A stretch of DNA of 64,000 nucleotides from Mycobacterium adipatum. Lineage in GTDB: Bacteria > Actinomycetota > Actinomycetes > Mycobacteriales > Mycobacteriaceae. The stretch lies in assembly GCF_001644575.1 (NCBI RefSeq), contig NZ_CP015596.1:1178001-1242000 (forward strand). The letters are read 5' to 3'. Positions 42,794-52,373 of this stretch are shown here, in pieces. The notes beneath the pieces are model-generated. The model worked only from the letters and a program-made list of their open reading frames with translations. It did not search any database and was not told the origin of the DNA. Within the stretch, counting starts at the first letter, position 1, and the number at the start of each line of letters is the position of its first letter. The position numbers and the translations under genes were made by a program.

Positions 42794-44283
42794 GACAGTT
42801 CGAATTCGACGTGTCCGTCCGCCTGCCGCACGGCGACTTGGTGTCCGACGCACATGTCTCGTGACATTGCCACCGCCACCTCGGCATCGTCACTGCGCGC
42901 CGCGACGCGGCGGCCGTCGGTCATGCGCGCGAAAATCGGCACCCAGGAGGGGCCTTGGTCACGGTCGTGCACGACCGTGTATCCATCTATGGTCGCCTCT
43001 CCGGATGCGTCGGCGGGAGAAGCGACCGGGAGGGAGGTGCCGTCGATCGCAGACTGCGCATCGGCCATGTCCGGAGTCTGCCATCCCGTTGGCGGTGGAG
43101 TCGCCGACCACAGACCCAGCGAGTGCTTTGTGATGTACCAGCCCAGTCCGGACACGAGCCCGACGGCGTCCGGGTCGCTCCTGCAGCGTCGCACCATCTC
43201 GACGATCGAATGGCTGACATAGTTGTTACCCGGCCCTCCGTGGTAGGGCAGTCCGCCGGTCACCGTGAACCCGCGGTCATCCGCCGGGTCGAGATCCAAG
43301 GCGTCGATCGCCGCCTCGACCGCGGAAGGAAAGCAAGAGTAGAAATCAAACCATCTAATGTCGTCGATGTGAAGTCCACTGGCCGCCAATACCGCCTTGC
43401 CGGCGGCCCTTATTCCGGCGGAACGACCCAGATCAGGCCGCTGAACCGGGAAATACACGTCGTTGCATGTGGCCGACGACCACGGGAAGACCCAACGATC
43501 ACTGGGCACTCCGAGTTCCTCGGCGACTTCGGCGGCCATGATCACGAAAGCGGCAGCCATATCCACGGCGATGATGCTGTTGAGCAGCTTCGGATACGGC
43601 TCGCACACCATCCGGTTAGCCGGGGAGACCGTGCTGAGCTCGTCTGCGCTACGGGCACGCGGAAACCAGGCCTGCTCGAGATGTCGGGACGCCTCAACCG
43701 TGAACGGAGCCATCAAGTCACCCAGCCAGCGGCGCTGTTCGTCGAATGTGCGGCCTGATCGGGCCGCGATCGCGGATTCGAAGATCGGGTACACCTCGTG
43801 CGGCCAATGTAACCCGGCGCCCACCTCGGCTTCGCTCAGTCCCGGGCGGGTGTCACCGAGTGACTCGTCCTGTGCTGCGATGGGTTTGGGCTCCAAAAGT
43901 GCGCTACCGGATGCGACTTTGCGTGCTGACGCGCCGCTTTCCGCTCCGACGATCAGAGCCCCGTCGCTGACGCCGCGCCAAATGCGGCGGCCGAGGACCT
44001 CGACCAGATACTGGGGGGTGTTGCCGCCGACCGGACAACTGATGCGATGATCCGGCGTCAGCCCAGTCGCTTCGGCAATCCTCGACGCGGGGTTGTCGCG
44101 TGGGATCATCAAGATTCCGGGCGTCGCCACGGTATCGATGCGATGCCCGATCGCGGCCGAAGCATCATGCAGCGCTCGACGCGCGGCCTCGGCGGCCAAA
44201 TCGATGGGATCGACGGTGCCTTCACCGCGATGTGTCAGTTCACCGACGCCGACGACAACCGGAGTGCGTGGTGGGATGGCCAA
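42790..44283 (-). CDS. thiolase-like acetyl-CoA acetyltransferase
   Basis: 497 aa; the only sensible start is TTG 44283 (MAIPPRTPVVVGVGELTHRG). It is of the SCP-x/steroid thiolase-like type with an extra C-terminal OB-like domain (about residues 405-497, TIDGYTVVHDRDQGPSWVPIF). The usual nucleophile Cys area reads ISCPVGGNTPQ, and the C-terminal active-site loops are GGLPYHGGPGNNYVSHSI; the standard CxGxG motif is not seen, so activity may differ from normal thiolysis. Coupled to the ADH gene. Divergent from a TetR gene. Confidence 0.83.
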   Translation of the reverse strand: MAIPPRTPVVVGVGELTHRGEGTVDPIDLAAEAARRALHDASAAIGHRIDTVATPGILMIPRDNPASRIAEATGLTPDHRISCPVGGNTPQYLVEVLGRRIWRGVSDGALIVGAESGASARKVASGSALLEPKPIAAQDESLGDTRPGLSEAEVGAGLHWPHEVYPIFESAIAARSGRTFDEQRRWLGDLMAPFTVEASRHLEQAWFPRARSADELSTVSPANRMVCEPYPKLLNSIIAVDMAAAFVIMAAEVAEELGVPSDRWVFPWSSATCNDVYFPVQRPDLGRSAGIRAAGKAVLAASGLHIDDIRWFDFYSCFPSAVEAAIDALDLDPADDRGFTVTGGLPYHGGPGNNYVSHSIVEMVRRCRSDPDAVGLVSGLGWYITKHSLGLWSATPPPTGWQTPDMADAQSAIDGTSLPVASPADASGEATIDGYTVVHDRDQGPSWVPIFARMTDGRRVAARSDDAEVAVAMSRDMCVGHQVAVRQADGHVEFELS

Positions 44284-44333
44284 CGGTCAGATCACGCTCA
44301 TCGTCGAGGTCTTCTATGCGACACGACTGCGAT

Positions 44334-44361
44334 ATTGTCACATCCGTTTCCATGCGACAAC
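44334..44361. promoter_or_regulatory. TetR operator candidate between thiolase and tetR
   Basis: Inverted repeat ATTGTCACAT...ATGCGACAAC (8 of 10 symmetric) in the 126-base divergent region; a third half-copy ATGCGACACG is at 44316-44325. Confidence 0.45.
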
Positions 44362-44409
44362 CGCGGGTGTTCGACAGAGCGGGTCCCTTGACAGGGCATA
44401 CTCGTACCC

Positions 44410-45057
44410 GTGACGAAGAGATCGTTGCGGCGGGGCGACGCGACTCCTGGGCGAAACCGCGATATGGCGCGCGATCGCCTACTCGACGCCGCCGAAACGT
44501 GCCTGCAAGGCAAGGGGCTGTCGGGCACCACGATGGAGGATATCGCCAGGCATGCGGGCGTATCGCGCGCCACGGTCTATCGCTACTTCGCTAGTCGCGA
44601 ATCCGTCGTATCCGGTGTCATCGTCCGCGCAGCGGAACGCTACCTGCACCGCACCAGCGGACGGATCTTGGCGCACACCGACTTGGGCTCTGCCATATTG
44701 GACTTCGTTGCAGTCACGGTGCGCGCGGCACGCCGCGAACCGATAATCGGCATGCTCTTCGCCAGCGACGATGAACTCGCCGGCGTGGGACTGGCCGAGG
44801 GAACGTCGGTGGCGCTGTTCGAACTCGTCGCCGAGTTTCTGCGACCCGTGTTCGCCGCACACTGGCATCAACTCGAAGCCGGCGTTTCGGTCGATGACGC
44901 CGCCGAATGGATTTTGCGCATCATCCTCAGCTTGCTCGCGGTTCGCGGCCCCCGGCACCGCAGCCCCGAAGGAATCGATGCTTTCTTGCGCCGATTCCTG
45001 CTTCCCGCGCTACTGGCCGACACTCACAGTTGCATTGCTGCGACAACTGCGGAGTAG
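44410..45057 (+). CDS. TetR-family transcriptional regulator
   Basis: 215 aa, GTG 44410. HTH: RDRLLDAAETCLQGKGLSGT...ARHAGVSRATVYRYFASRE. Ligand domain with FLRPVFAAHWHQLEAGV. Divergent from the thiolase-ADH-CMD unit and just upstream of the thioesterase and hydrolase genes; a local regulator of this catabolic block. Confidence 0.87.
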   Translation: MTKRSLRRGDATPGRNRDMARDRLLDAAETCLQGKGLSGTTMEDIARHAGVSRATVYRYFASRESVVSGVIVRAAERYLHRTSGRILAHTDLGSAILDFVAVTVRAARREPIIGMLFASDDELAGVGLAEGTSVALFELVAEFLRPVFAAHWHQLEAGVSVDDAAEWILRIILSLLAVRGPRHRSPEGIDAFLRRFLLPALLADTHSCIAATTAE

Positions 45058-45105
45058 TGTCTCAGCGATGGCATCGGTATCGCTGAACGAAACGAGGCGC
45101 TGACC

Positions 45106-45539
45106 ATGGACTTCCCCCAGTTCAACAAGCAAATAGCCGAGGAGCTCCAGCACGCGGGGGAACCTCGGGAGGGCTCGCCAAGTACTTGGACTTCCGCCAC
45201 ATCGAGTTCTCCGCCGGGAGACTGGTAGTGGAAATGGACGCCCGAGCCGATTTGTTGACTCCTTTCGGCACTCTGCATGGCGGATGCCTGTCAGCGATGG
45301 TCGACCACTGCTTGGGCGTGGTGTTCTATCCGGTGATCCCACCTGGGTCATGGGTGGCCACAACCGAATTCAAACTGAACCTCCTACGTCCGGTGTCCAG
45401 TGGAGTCTGCGTTGCGGTCGCCGACATCATCGCGCTGGGGAAGCGTAGCGGCGTCGCCAGGATCGACATCACCAATACGGGACGCCCGGTATGCGCCGCA
45501 CAGGGAACAGTGACCGTCGTCGCCCAGAGCGCCTCGTGA
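45106..45539 (+). pseudogene. PaaI-type thioesterase (hotdog), apparent frameshift
   Basis: The N-terminus MDFPQFNKQIAEELQHAGE is read from ATG 45106, but the rest (GGLAKYLDFRHIEF and the catalytic-loop GTLHGGCLSAMVDHCLG) is in another frame, from about 45163 to 45539. One missing C in the CCT at about 45162-45164 would restore a 145-aa hotdog thioesterase. Either a real frameshift (inactive gene) or a sequencing error in a G/C run. A shorter version could start at TTG 45186, which would lack the first about 27 residues. The family hydrolyses aryl- or acyl-CoA thioesters. Confidence 0.72.
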
Positions 45540-45591
45540 TCCGGTCGCGGAACGAGAACGCTGCCCAAGGCGACCATCGAGGACACAGCAA

Positions 45592-46491
45592 ATGACCTCA
45601 ACGTTCGAGCGCGTCCGCAACGAAGACGGAACCGCCCTTGCAGCCGATGTCTACCGACACGAATCCGCCCGCGCGGTCGTCATACTGCTGCACGGCGGTG
45701 GACAGAACCGCCATGCCTGGGCGACTACCGCGCGCCGCTTACACGCGCGCGGGTATACCGTCGTCGCTTACGACGCCCGCGGTCACGGCGACAGCGAGTG
45801 GGACCCCGATGGTCGATACGATCTCGACCGACTTGCATCCGACCTGCTGTCGATTCGCCGATATGCCAGCGATGGCCGCCCGCCAGCTGTCGTTGGCGCA
45901 TCCTTGGGCGGCATGACGGTGTTGGGAACGCATTTGGTGGCGCCTGCCGATCTGTGGGGAGCCGTCGTACTGGTCGACATAACTCCGCGAATGGAGTTTC
46001 ACGGAGCACGCCGCGTCGTGTCTTTCATGGGCGCCCATCCCGACGGATTCGATACGCTCGACGCGGCCGCGGACGTCATTGCCCAGTACAACCGGCATCG
46101 CGCTCGGCCCAAGAACTTGGACGGTCTCCGAAAGGTCTTGCAGCAGCGCGACGACGGTCGGTGGATCTGGCGATGGGATCCGGCGTTCATAGCTTCCAAC
46201 TTCGAGTTCCTGCAGGGCGACCCAGCAACTGGTGCCAAAGAATTCGGCGCCATAAGCGACCTTCTCATCGAAGGGGCCCGCCGCGTGCGAGCACCAACGC
46301 TTCTCATTCGCGGCGTTCACTCCGACGTGACGTCGCAGCAGTCGGTCGAGGAGTTCCTCGAAGTCGTACCGCACGCCGAGGCTGTCGACGTTTCGGGCAC
46401 GGGCCACATGGTTGCGGGCGACGACAACGACGCCTTCACTTCGGCAGTCGCAGATTTTCTCGACCGCACGCTGAACGACTCGTCGGACTGA
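45592..46491 (+). CDS. alpha/beta hydrolase
   Basis: 299 aa, ATG 45592. Oxyanion HGGGQNRHAW, nucleophile elbow GASLGGM (Ser about residue 105), an acid in RGVHSDVTS and the His in SGTGHMVAG complete the triad. Resembles ester/lactone or C-C hydrolases of catabolic pathways. 52 bases after the thioesterase and followed by a long gap; cytosolic. Substrate unknown. Confidence 0.87.
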   Translation: MTSTFERVRNEDGTALAADVYRHESARAVVILLHGGGQNRHAWATTARRLHARGYTVVAYDARGHGDSEWDPDGRYDLDRLASDLLSIRRYASDGRPPAVVGASLGGMTVLGTHLVAPADLWGAVVLVDITPRMEFHGARRVVSFMGAHPDGFDTLDAAADVIAQYNRHRARPKNLDGLRKVLQQRDDGRWIWRWDPAFIASNFEFLQGDPATGAKEFGAISDLLIEGARRVRAPTLLIRGVHSDVTSQQSVEEFLEVVPHAEAVDVSGTGHMVAGDDNDAFTSAVADFLDRTLNDSSD

Positions 46492-47275
46492 GCGTCTTTC
46501 AGGGCCCTGCGATGGCCGCGGCCCGGCCACTCTGGTTCGTTGTCGAGGTGTCAGAACTACCTCCATGAACGGAACCCCGGCGGCGCAGTATCGGCGCATC
46601 CGAAGGCAGCGATGCCAAACCGTATGGTTCGACCATCGCCTGGGCCGAATTATCATTCGAACCGAAGCATTTTGCTGGTGGGCGCTGTCCAGGTCGGATC
46701 GAGCGGTCGGAGTTCTCCGAACCAGTGCCCGCACACCTTGACGAACACACCCGCCGCCGGGGCGACCCGGATCAGATCGGCGCTGCTGTTGGGATCTTGG
46801 AGTCAGTCGACGGCCGGGGGCGAGTCCAGAGGACAGCCTACTGCTATCCAGGCTTCAGCTTCGGTATGCGGGAGGCGGGCGGGCATATCCGGCGCCCGAT
46901 TCGACCACCTCGTCAGAGCGGCGGGCGTTCCTTCGCATGAGCAGTTCCGGAAACTTCGTGGCCGAAACGATCGAGAAAGTCGTCTATTGCGGCCAGGGCG
47001 GTGCTGATCGTTCCTCGCAATGGGGCTGCTCCGGCCGCGAAGGCCGCAAACAAGGTTATTGCGAGCAGACAACTCATGCCTCCGCCTTCCTCTTCACGCG
47101 CATCCGTTCGCCGTGGCCCACAGCAATGCCTCGTTCGGCTGCTGAAATGGTAAAACGTGGCTCACCGCTCCTTAACAGCGTAGATACCCGGATCCGCGAT
47201 CGGTATGTCTCGAAGGGTCGAACCTGCGGGCGTCTGTTGTCTCGCAAAGACAAGTAATCGAGTACGGTCGCAGCT
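46492..47275. other. 784-base stretch without a supported gene
   Basis: Frames on both strands are short, Arg-rich and resemble no family. It could hold decayed gene remains. At 47237-47253 an inverted repeat TTGTCT-CGCAA-AGACAA lies 22 bases before the PucR gene and may be its operator. Confidence 0.4.
47237..47253. promoter_or_regulatory. inverted repeat before the pucR-type gene
   Basis: TTGTCT and AGACAA arms with a 5-nt spacer, close to the start at 47276. Candidate autoregulatory site. Confidence 0.4.
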
Positions 47276-48568
47276 GTGCTTGATTCATCCGAAGTTCAAG
47301 ACACCCCCGGTCACGCGGTTCATCACCTATTCCGAGACCTCGGCGACCTCGTCAGAGAATTGCCCGAGTCCATACATGGCCTTCTGATTGAGCAAGTTGC
47401 CGAACTCGCTGCCGATCAACAGCTCAAAGAGCTACTGAGTGACACCGTCGCCGCGAACGTAGACACTTGGTTCTCCGTCGTCCGTCACTCGATCCCGTTC
47501 GACCGCATGGAGTCACCGACGGCCGCCCTTGAACACGCCCGGAGGATGGCGCAACGCGAGGTACCCGTCAACGCGCTGCTGCGGGCATACAGGCTCGGGC
47601 ACCAGTATGGATTGAACCTCATCATCGCTGGCCTTCGGAGCGCGGACCTACCGCCCGAGGAGAAATTGGCGCTCATTGAACACATCACCCGTGTGTCTTT
47701 CCGCTACATCGACTGGATGTCTGAGCAGGTCTTGGAGACATATCAGACTGAACGCGCGGAGTGGGACGAGCGCCGACGAAGTTTGCGTGCACAAGCCATT
47801 CGAGACATCCTCAACGGACGCGACGTAGACCTGACCGAAGCGTCGTCGGCTATGAGGTACTTCTTGGGCGCAACGCATGTGGCTCTCATGGTATGGCTCG
47901 ACCGAGATGCGGGCGCCGACACCGACGAGTTCATCGCCATGGAGCGCTTCATGCAACACGCGGTCTCCGCCACTGGAGCGAAGCAATCGGTCTACTTCTC
48001 CATCGACCGCCTCGTCGGATGCGCATGGATGACGGTTCACCGCCCGTCGGACTATTTATCGCAGCTGCGCGACTTCGTCCGGGCTCAACCTGACGGCCCA
48101 AGACTTTCCGTCGGTGAACCACTTCCGGGGATTGAAGGCTTCCGCCGCACCTACCGACAGGCTGAGCAGGCCCGTGTGGTCGCGGTGGCAGCCGACGGCT
48201 CCTCACGGCACCGGATCGTCGCTGCACGAGATCCCGGTGTGGCCCTGGCCTCGATGCTGATGACCGATGACGCGACTCTGAAGGAATGGATTTACGATGT
48301 GCTGGGCCCGTTGGCTCAGAACACTGCATCGGACCAGCGTCTACGAGACACGTTGAGGGTGTTCTTGCGTGCCGGTTCCAGCTTCAAAGCCGCCGCCAAC
48401 GAATTGCAGATACACGCCAATACCGTCAAGTATCGCGTAAATCGAGCACTCGAGCGCCGCGGTCGCCCGATCGCCGCGGAACGATTAGACGTCGAGGTCG
48501 CCCTACTGATGTGCTATTGGCTCGGCGAAGTAGCACTGAACCCAACACAAGCCTTGGGGCGGTCCTAG
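47276..48568 (+). CDS. PucR-family (CdaR-type) transcriptional regulator
   Basis: 430 aa, GTG 47276. N-terminal helical sensor (residues 1-165, RsbR-like LIEQVAELAADQQLKELL), a middle GGDEF-like region (about 185-320), and the C-terminal PucR HTH with LRVFLRAGSSFKAAANELQIHANTVKYRVNRAL (read in parts, residues 358-392). Such regulators activate catabolic operons. Target unknown; the nearby hydrolase block is likely. Confidence 0.87.
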   Translation: MLDSSEVQDTPGHAVHHLFRDLGDLVRELPESIHGLLIEQVAELAADQQLKELLSDTVAANVDTWFSVVRHSIPFDRMESPTAALEHARRMAQREVPVNALLRAYRLGHQYGLNLIIAGLRSADLPPEEKLALIEHITRVSFRYIDWMSEQVLETYQTERAEWDERRRSLRAQAIRDILNGRDVDLTEASSAMRYFLGATHVALMVWLDRDAGADTDEFIAMERFMQHAVSATGAKQSVYFSIDRLVGCAWMTVHRPSDYLSQLRDFVRAQPDGPRLSVGEPLPGIEGFRRTYRQAEQARVVAVAADGSSRHRIVAARDPGVALASMLMTDDATLKEWIYDVLGPLAQNTASDQRLRDTLRVFLRAGSSFKAAANELQIHANTVKYRVNRALERRGRPIAAERLDVEVALLMCYWLGEVALNPTQALGRS

Positions 48569-48885
48569 TCGTTCGTGTCCCGCGAACGCCCTTGCTGCGT
48601 AACTGTGCCGTCTACTGACGAACACGCCGAATCTGAGGATGGTCAGCGCGACGATCCGGCGCCGCCCGGCCTGATAATCCGAGTTCGATTCATGTTTCGA
48701 CGCTGCCGCGGGGCTCTGCTGCGGGCAGGCTGATCGAGTGGAGTCGTCGATCGCCGCCGTACGGAGCTGAAGCAACCCATTCACCGAAGCTCATCGACGT
48801 CAGACACGCTCAAGCACCCATCGCGCAAGGCGACAGGCGAGTCGTGGCGCAGGTTGCGACTTGTCGGCCCAGACAACCAGGAGGC
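48569..48885. other. 317-base stretch without a recognised gene, left of the IS
   Basis: No protein-like frame on either strand. It is followed directly by the 5-bp target duplication of the insertion sequence, so it may be an upstream or decayed part of the locus that the IS split. Confidence 0.35.
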
Positions 48886-50547
48886 ATAAGCCTTGATCCA
48901 CCGATGAGCTGTCGTGGCTGAGGCTGGAATGGTTTGGTGGTCGCTTGCTGGCTGTGAGCAGGGGGTATCGGCTGGTCTGTCCAGCTTTTTCCTGTGTGCT
49001 CCGGTCGTGGCCTTTCGGCGGATTGGTCAGGTGGGGGCGGTTGCTGGCGGGCTGTGGCCGATGGTGTTGCGCCACAATCGGAGCCAGTGCGTCGCCCACG
49101 GCCAGTGGGCTGGTAGGTGCAGGATGGGTCGGCGTTGGGGGCGGGCCAGTCGGGCCGGGATGGTGATGAGGCGTCGGCGCAGGGTGGCGCCGCGAGCCAC
49201 CGCGTGTGCACCGCCGGCCAGGATGCCGGCGGCGCGCTGCAGGTTGTGGGCGATGGCCGCGCACAGTATCCAGGCAGAGTTCGCCCCGAAACGTCCCGAG
49301 GGCATGTGGGCCAGGGGTCCGTCGATGAGGTCGGCGAACACGGTTTCGATGATCGCGTGGCGGCGGTGAGTGATGTCAGCGACGTCGACGGGTTCGTCGG
49401 TGTCGGTGAAGAACGGGTGATATCGCCAGACCGGGAACAGGGCGTCGGGGTATCGGGCGTCTTTGACCCGGCGCACGATCAACCGTGCCGTGATCGGAGT
49501 CTTCGTGGAACTGAAAGCGGTGCAGGTGGTTTCGGCGACTTCGGCATCGGAGATCCAGGCACCGGTGTCGGGATCCCGGCGGGATAGCACACCGGGATCC
49601 ACGCGGTGTCATTGATGTCGGCGATGGCCGCGACGACTGCGGCGGTCTTGGTCAGCACCAGCGAGAACCGGGCACCGGCGCGGCGGCAGGCGGTGACCAC
49701 GCTGCTGTTGCCGTAGGCCGAGTCGCCGCGCACCAGGATGCGCCCGGTGACACCGGCGCCGCGGGCGGTGGCGACGGCTTGGGCGATCATGCGGGCCGCG
49801 CCTTTGCCCGAGTTGGTCTTGCCCGCCCGCAGTCGTGCTCCGGTGATCACCGGAGCGCAGTGTTCGGTGCTGATGGTGGTCACCAACGGGGAAAGACCCT
49901 TGCGCAGGATCTGCTTGCCGGCGATTTTGGTGTGGCCGTAGCTCGCACCTTGTTTGGCCTGGCCGTAGACCGGGCGCAGCAGTGAGTCGATGTCGATGAA
50001 CACCCGCCCGTCGGCGCCGGGCAACAGATCGACACGCTCGCACAGAGCGCCCACGTGCTCACTGAGCACCGACTCCAGTTGCCGGGCATGGCCGAAGGTG
50101 AACTCCCGCAACAAGGTTCCGATGGTCGACGGGGCGTACACCTCGCCGAACAGGGTCTTCATCCCGCCGCTACGAACTACGTCGAGGTCGTCGATGCTGT
50201 CCGCGCCGGTGCACATCCCGGCGATCAGCGTGGTCAGCTTCGGCGACGGATTGGCCGCACCGGACTTGACCCGCTCGCAGCTGAACCGAACTTTGTCGGC
50301 CAATGACGATGACAGTCCGGTCTGCTCGGCAAGGGCCATCACCGGTACCAGGCCTGCGCACGACACCAGACGCTCATCATCGAAGACCGCCGACGATGCG
50401 GCGAACCTATGGGACACTTGCACCGGAAGTGCCTTTCCGAGTTGTGCCGATAAGTGCGTAGAGAACACTCATCATCGCAGCTCAGAGGGCACTTTCCTCA
50501 TTCCGACACCCCACGACCAGCCAATTCATCGGTGGATCGAGGATAAG
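48886..50547. mobile_element. IS1380-family insertion sequence with target duplication
   Basis: Element from 48891 to 50542 (1652 bp) bounded by inverted repeats CCTTGATCCACCGATGA (48891-48907) and, inverted, CCTCGATCCACCGATGA (50526-50542), 16 of 17 identical. It is flanked by the direct repeat ATAAG at 48886-48890 and 50543-50547, a complete 5-bp target-site duplication. The transposase gene inside is frameshifted. An intact duplication suggests recent insertion. Confidence 0.9.
49027..50468 (-). pseudogene. IS1380-family transposase, frameshifted
   Basis: Two overlapping frames together give one transposase of about 480 aa. Part 1 (50468 down to about 49600, GTG start) contains FIDIDSLLRPVYGQAKQG, HTKIAGKQ and RGDSAYGNSSVV (DDE catalytic Asp regions). 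Part 2 (about 49600 to 49027) continues with DPDTGAWISDAEVAET and the C-terminal AIIETVFADLIDGPLAHMPSG. The switch lies in CCCGCCGGGATCCCGAC near 49590; a single-base indel explains it. IS1380 transposases do not use programmed frameshifting, so it is probably inactive unless this is a sequencing error. Confidence 0.85.
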
Positions 50548-50564
50548 AACATCCGACAAGTGGC

Positions 50565-50585
50565 GCGCGTGGTCTTGCCACGCGC
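50565..50585. terminator. hairpin between the IS and the CoA ligase gene
   Basis: 8-bp perfect stem GCGCGTGG/CCACGCGC, loop TCTTG. Lies 106 bases beyond the ligase stop and probably ends that minus-strand operon. Confidence 0.5.
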
Positions 50586-50588
50586 TAG

Positions 50589-50608
50589 ACGTTAGCGACG
50601 ATTAACAT
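50589..50608. promoter_or_regulatory. copy of the acyl-CoA carboxylase dyad
   Basis: Sequence fits ACGTTAnCGnnnATTAACAT, the same pattern as at 57251-57270, with GTTA/TAAC symmetric arms. Here it lies 41 bases from the right end of the IS, on the far side of the fatty-acid cluster. Confidence 0.45.
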
Positions 50609-50690
50609 CTTCAGCTATTTGCAGCGGCGACCGTGGCTACTCGTCGTGACAACACTTCCCAAACCCGCGCTCCGCCTCCGGTGTCGTGCC

Positions 50691-52247
50691 TCAGCGCTGG
50701 ACGACGCCGCCCTCGACGCCGGTGAATCGCTTGCGCAGCTCGGTCTTGAGGAGCTTGCCGGTGGCGTTGCGGGGCAGCTCGGGAAGGAGGTGCACTTCGC
50801 GGGGGCACTTGAAATGCGCCAGCCGTTCGCGGCACCAGGCGATCAGTTCGTCGGCGCTGGGTTCCTGCTCGGCGGCTGGGTCGGCCACCACCACCGCGAC
50901 GACGCGCTCACCCCACTTGTCGTCCGGACCGCCGACCACCGCGGCGTCGAGCACACCGGGGTGACGGAACAGCACCTGCTCGACCTCGATGGGGTAGACA
51001 TTTTCCCCGCCCGAGATGATCATGTCCTTCTTGCGGTCGACGAGCGTGATGTAGCCGTCGGCGTCGATCCGGCCGAGGTCGCCGGTGTGGAACCAGCCGC
51101 CCCGGAAGGCCTCGGCGGTGGTCGCCGGCTTCATCCAGTACCCGACGAACACGTTGGGTCCGCGCACCAGGAGTTCGCCGACGGTGTCGGCCGGGACGTC
51201 CCGGTCGTCGGCGTCCACGATGCGGGCATCGACGTGCATGGCGACCCGGCCGATTGATCCGGCCCGCGTCGTGATGTTGGCGGCGTCCAAGACCGAGACC
51301 ATGGGTGCAGTCTCGGTCATCCCAAATCCCTCGGTGAAGGGGACGCCACGTTGCTGCATGAAGTCGATGACAGTCAGCGGCATCGGTGCGCCGCCGCCCA
51401 TGGCCAGACGCAACGCGGAGAGATCGTAGGAGTCGAAGTCGGGCACCTGGGTCAGCGCCGACCACATCGCCGGCACCATGAACTGGACGGTGGCGCGGCT
51501 TTCGGCCATCGCCTTGAGCGTGCTCACCGGGTTGAACGACGGGAGGATCACGCTGGTCCCGCCGACGTAGAGCAATGGCAGCGTATGTACCCCGAGCCCG
51601 CCGATGTGGAACATGGGGGCGACTGCAACAGTCACGTCGCTGCCGGTCAGGCCTTGTTCGGCGCCCAGCACGTTGATGGCGTTCCACAGTAGGTTGTCGT
51701 GGGTGAGGATGGCGCCCTTCGGGCGGCCGGTGGTGCCCGAGGTGTACATGATGAACGCGGCGTCGCGGCCCTCGACGTCGCTGTCGAGAGGCTCGGGGGC
51801 GCCGCCGGAGAGCAGGTCTGGGTAGGCGATCTCGCCGTCGGCCGGGGCGCCCCCGGCCCGGACCGTGTGGCGGACCCGGACCCCCGGCTCGGCCAGCGCG
51901 CTGACCGCCGCCGCCGCGAGCGGCTCGTGGAACACGAACACGTCGGCGCCGGAGTCGGCGAGGATGTAGCCGATCTCCGGGCCTGCGAGTCGGACGTTGA
52001 TCGGGATGGTGATGGCGCCGATCTTCGCGCAGCCGAGGAGGACCTCCATGAACTCGACCGAGTTCACCAGCAGTATGGCCACCCGGTCCCCCTTGCGGAC
52101 GCCGAGACGCAACAGGTTCGAAGCGACCTGGTTGGTGCGCCGATCGAAGTCGGAGTACGTGAAGCTGGTGTCACCGCAGACGAACGCCGTGCGCTGCCCG
52201 TTGAGGAAGGCCCGTTTGGTGACCCACTGACCGATACCGCGATCCAT
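50691..52247 (-). CDS. acyl-CoA synthetase (AMP-forming ligase, FadD type)
   Basis: 518 aa from ATG 52247, with GAGGAGG before it. AMP-binding motifs: MYTSGTTGRPKGAIL, GFGMTETAP, GWFHTGDLG, KKDMIISGGENVYP and PRNATGKLLKTEL with the catalytic Lys. Activates a carboxylic acid to the CoA ester via the acyl-AMP. Last gene of the accD-accA-fadE-fadD unit, so it feeds CoA esters to the dehydrogenases and carboxylase. Chain type unknown; a branched or alicyclic acid is plausible. Confidence 0.9.
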   Translation of the reverse strand: MDRGIGQWVTKRAFLNGQRTAFVCGDTSFTYSDFDRRTNQVASNLLRLGVRKGDRVAILLVNSVEFMEVLLGCAKIGAITIPINVRLAGPEIGYILADSGADVFVFHEPLAAAAVSALAEPGVRVRHTVRAGGAPADGEIAYPDLLSGGAPEPLDSDVEGRDAAFIMYTSGTTGRPKGAILTHDNLLWNAINVLGAEQGLTGSDVTVAVAPMFHIGGLGVHTLPLLYVGGTSVILPSFNPVSTLKAMAESRATVQFMVPAMWSALTQVPDFDSYDLSALRLAMGGGAPMPLTVIDFMQQRGVPFTEGFGMTETAPMVSVLDAANITTRAGSIGRVAMHVDARIVDADDRDVPADTVGELLVRGPNVFVGYWMKPATTAEAFRGGWFHTGDLGRIDADGYITLVDRKKDMIISGGENVYPIEVEQVLFRHPGVLDAAVVGGPDDKWGERVVAVVVADPAAEQEPSADELIAWCRERLAHFKCPREVHLLPELPRNATGKLLKTELRKRFTGVEGGVVQR

Positions 52248-52373
52248 GTTGATTTGCCTCCTCGGCAGTTTTGGTTGACAAATGCTCGGTAAGGCAGGAC
52301 CCGGCCCCGGCGGGCGACCGATCACCACCGTCCGTCTTGTAGACCGAAGCGGACACGAACGGATGAAGGATGC

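Noticed and set aside
45739..46734. 331-codon minus-strand open frame over the alpha/beta hydrolase
   Set aside because: The plus-strand frame has full hydrolase motifs; this frame has none.
49560..49640. programmed frameshift in the transposase
   Set aside because: IS1380-family transposases are single-frame, and no slippery A or G run is present; a simple indel explains it.
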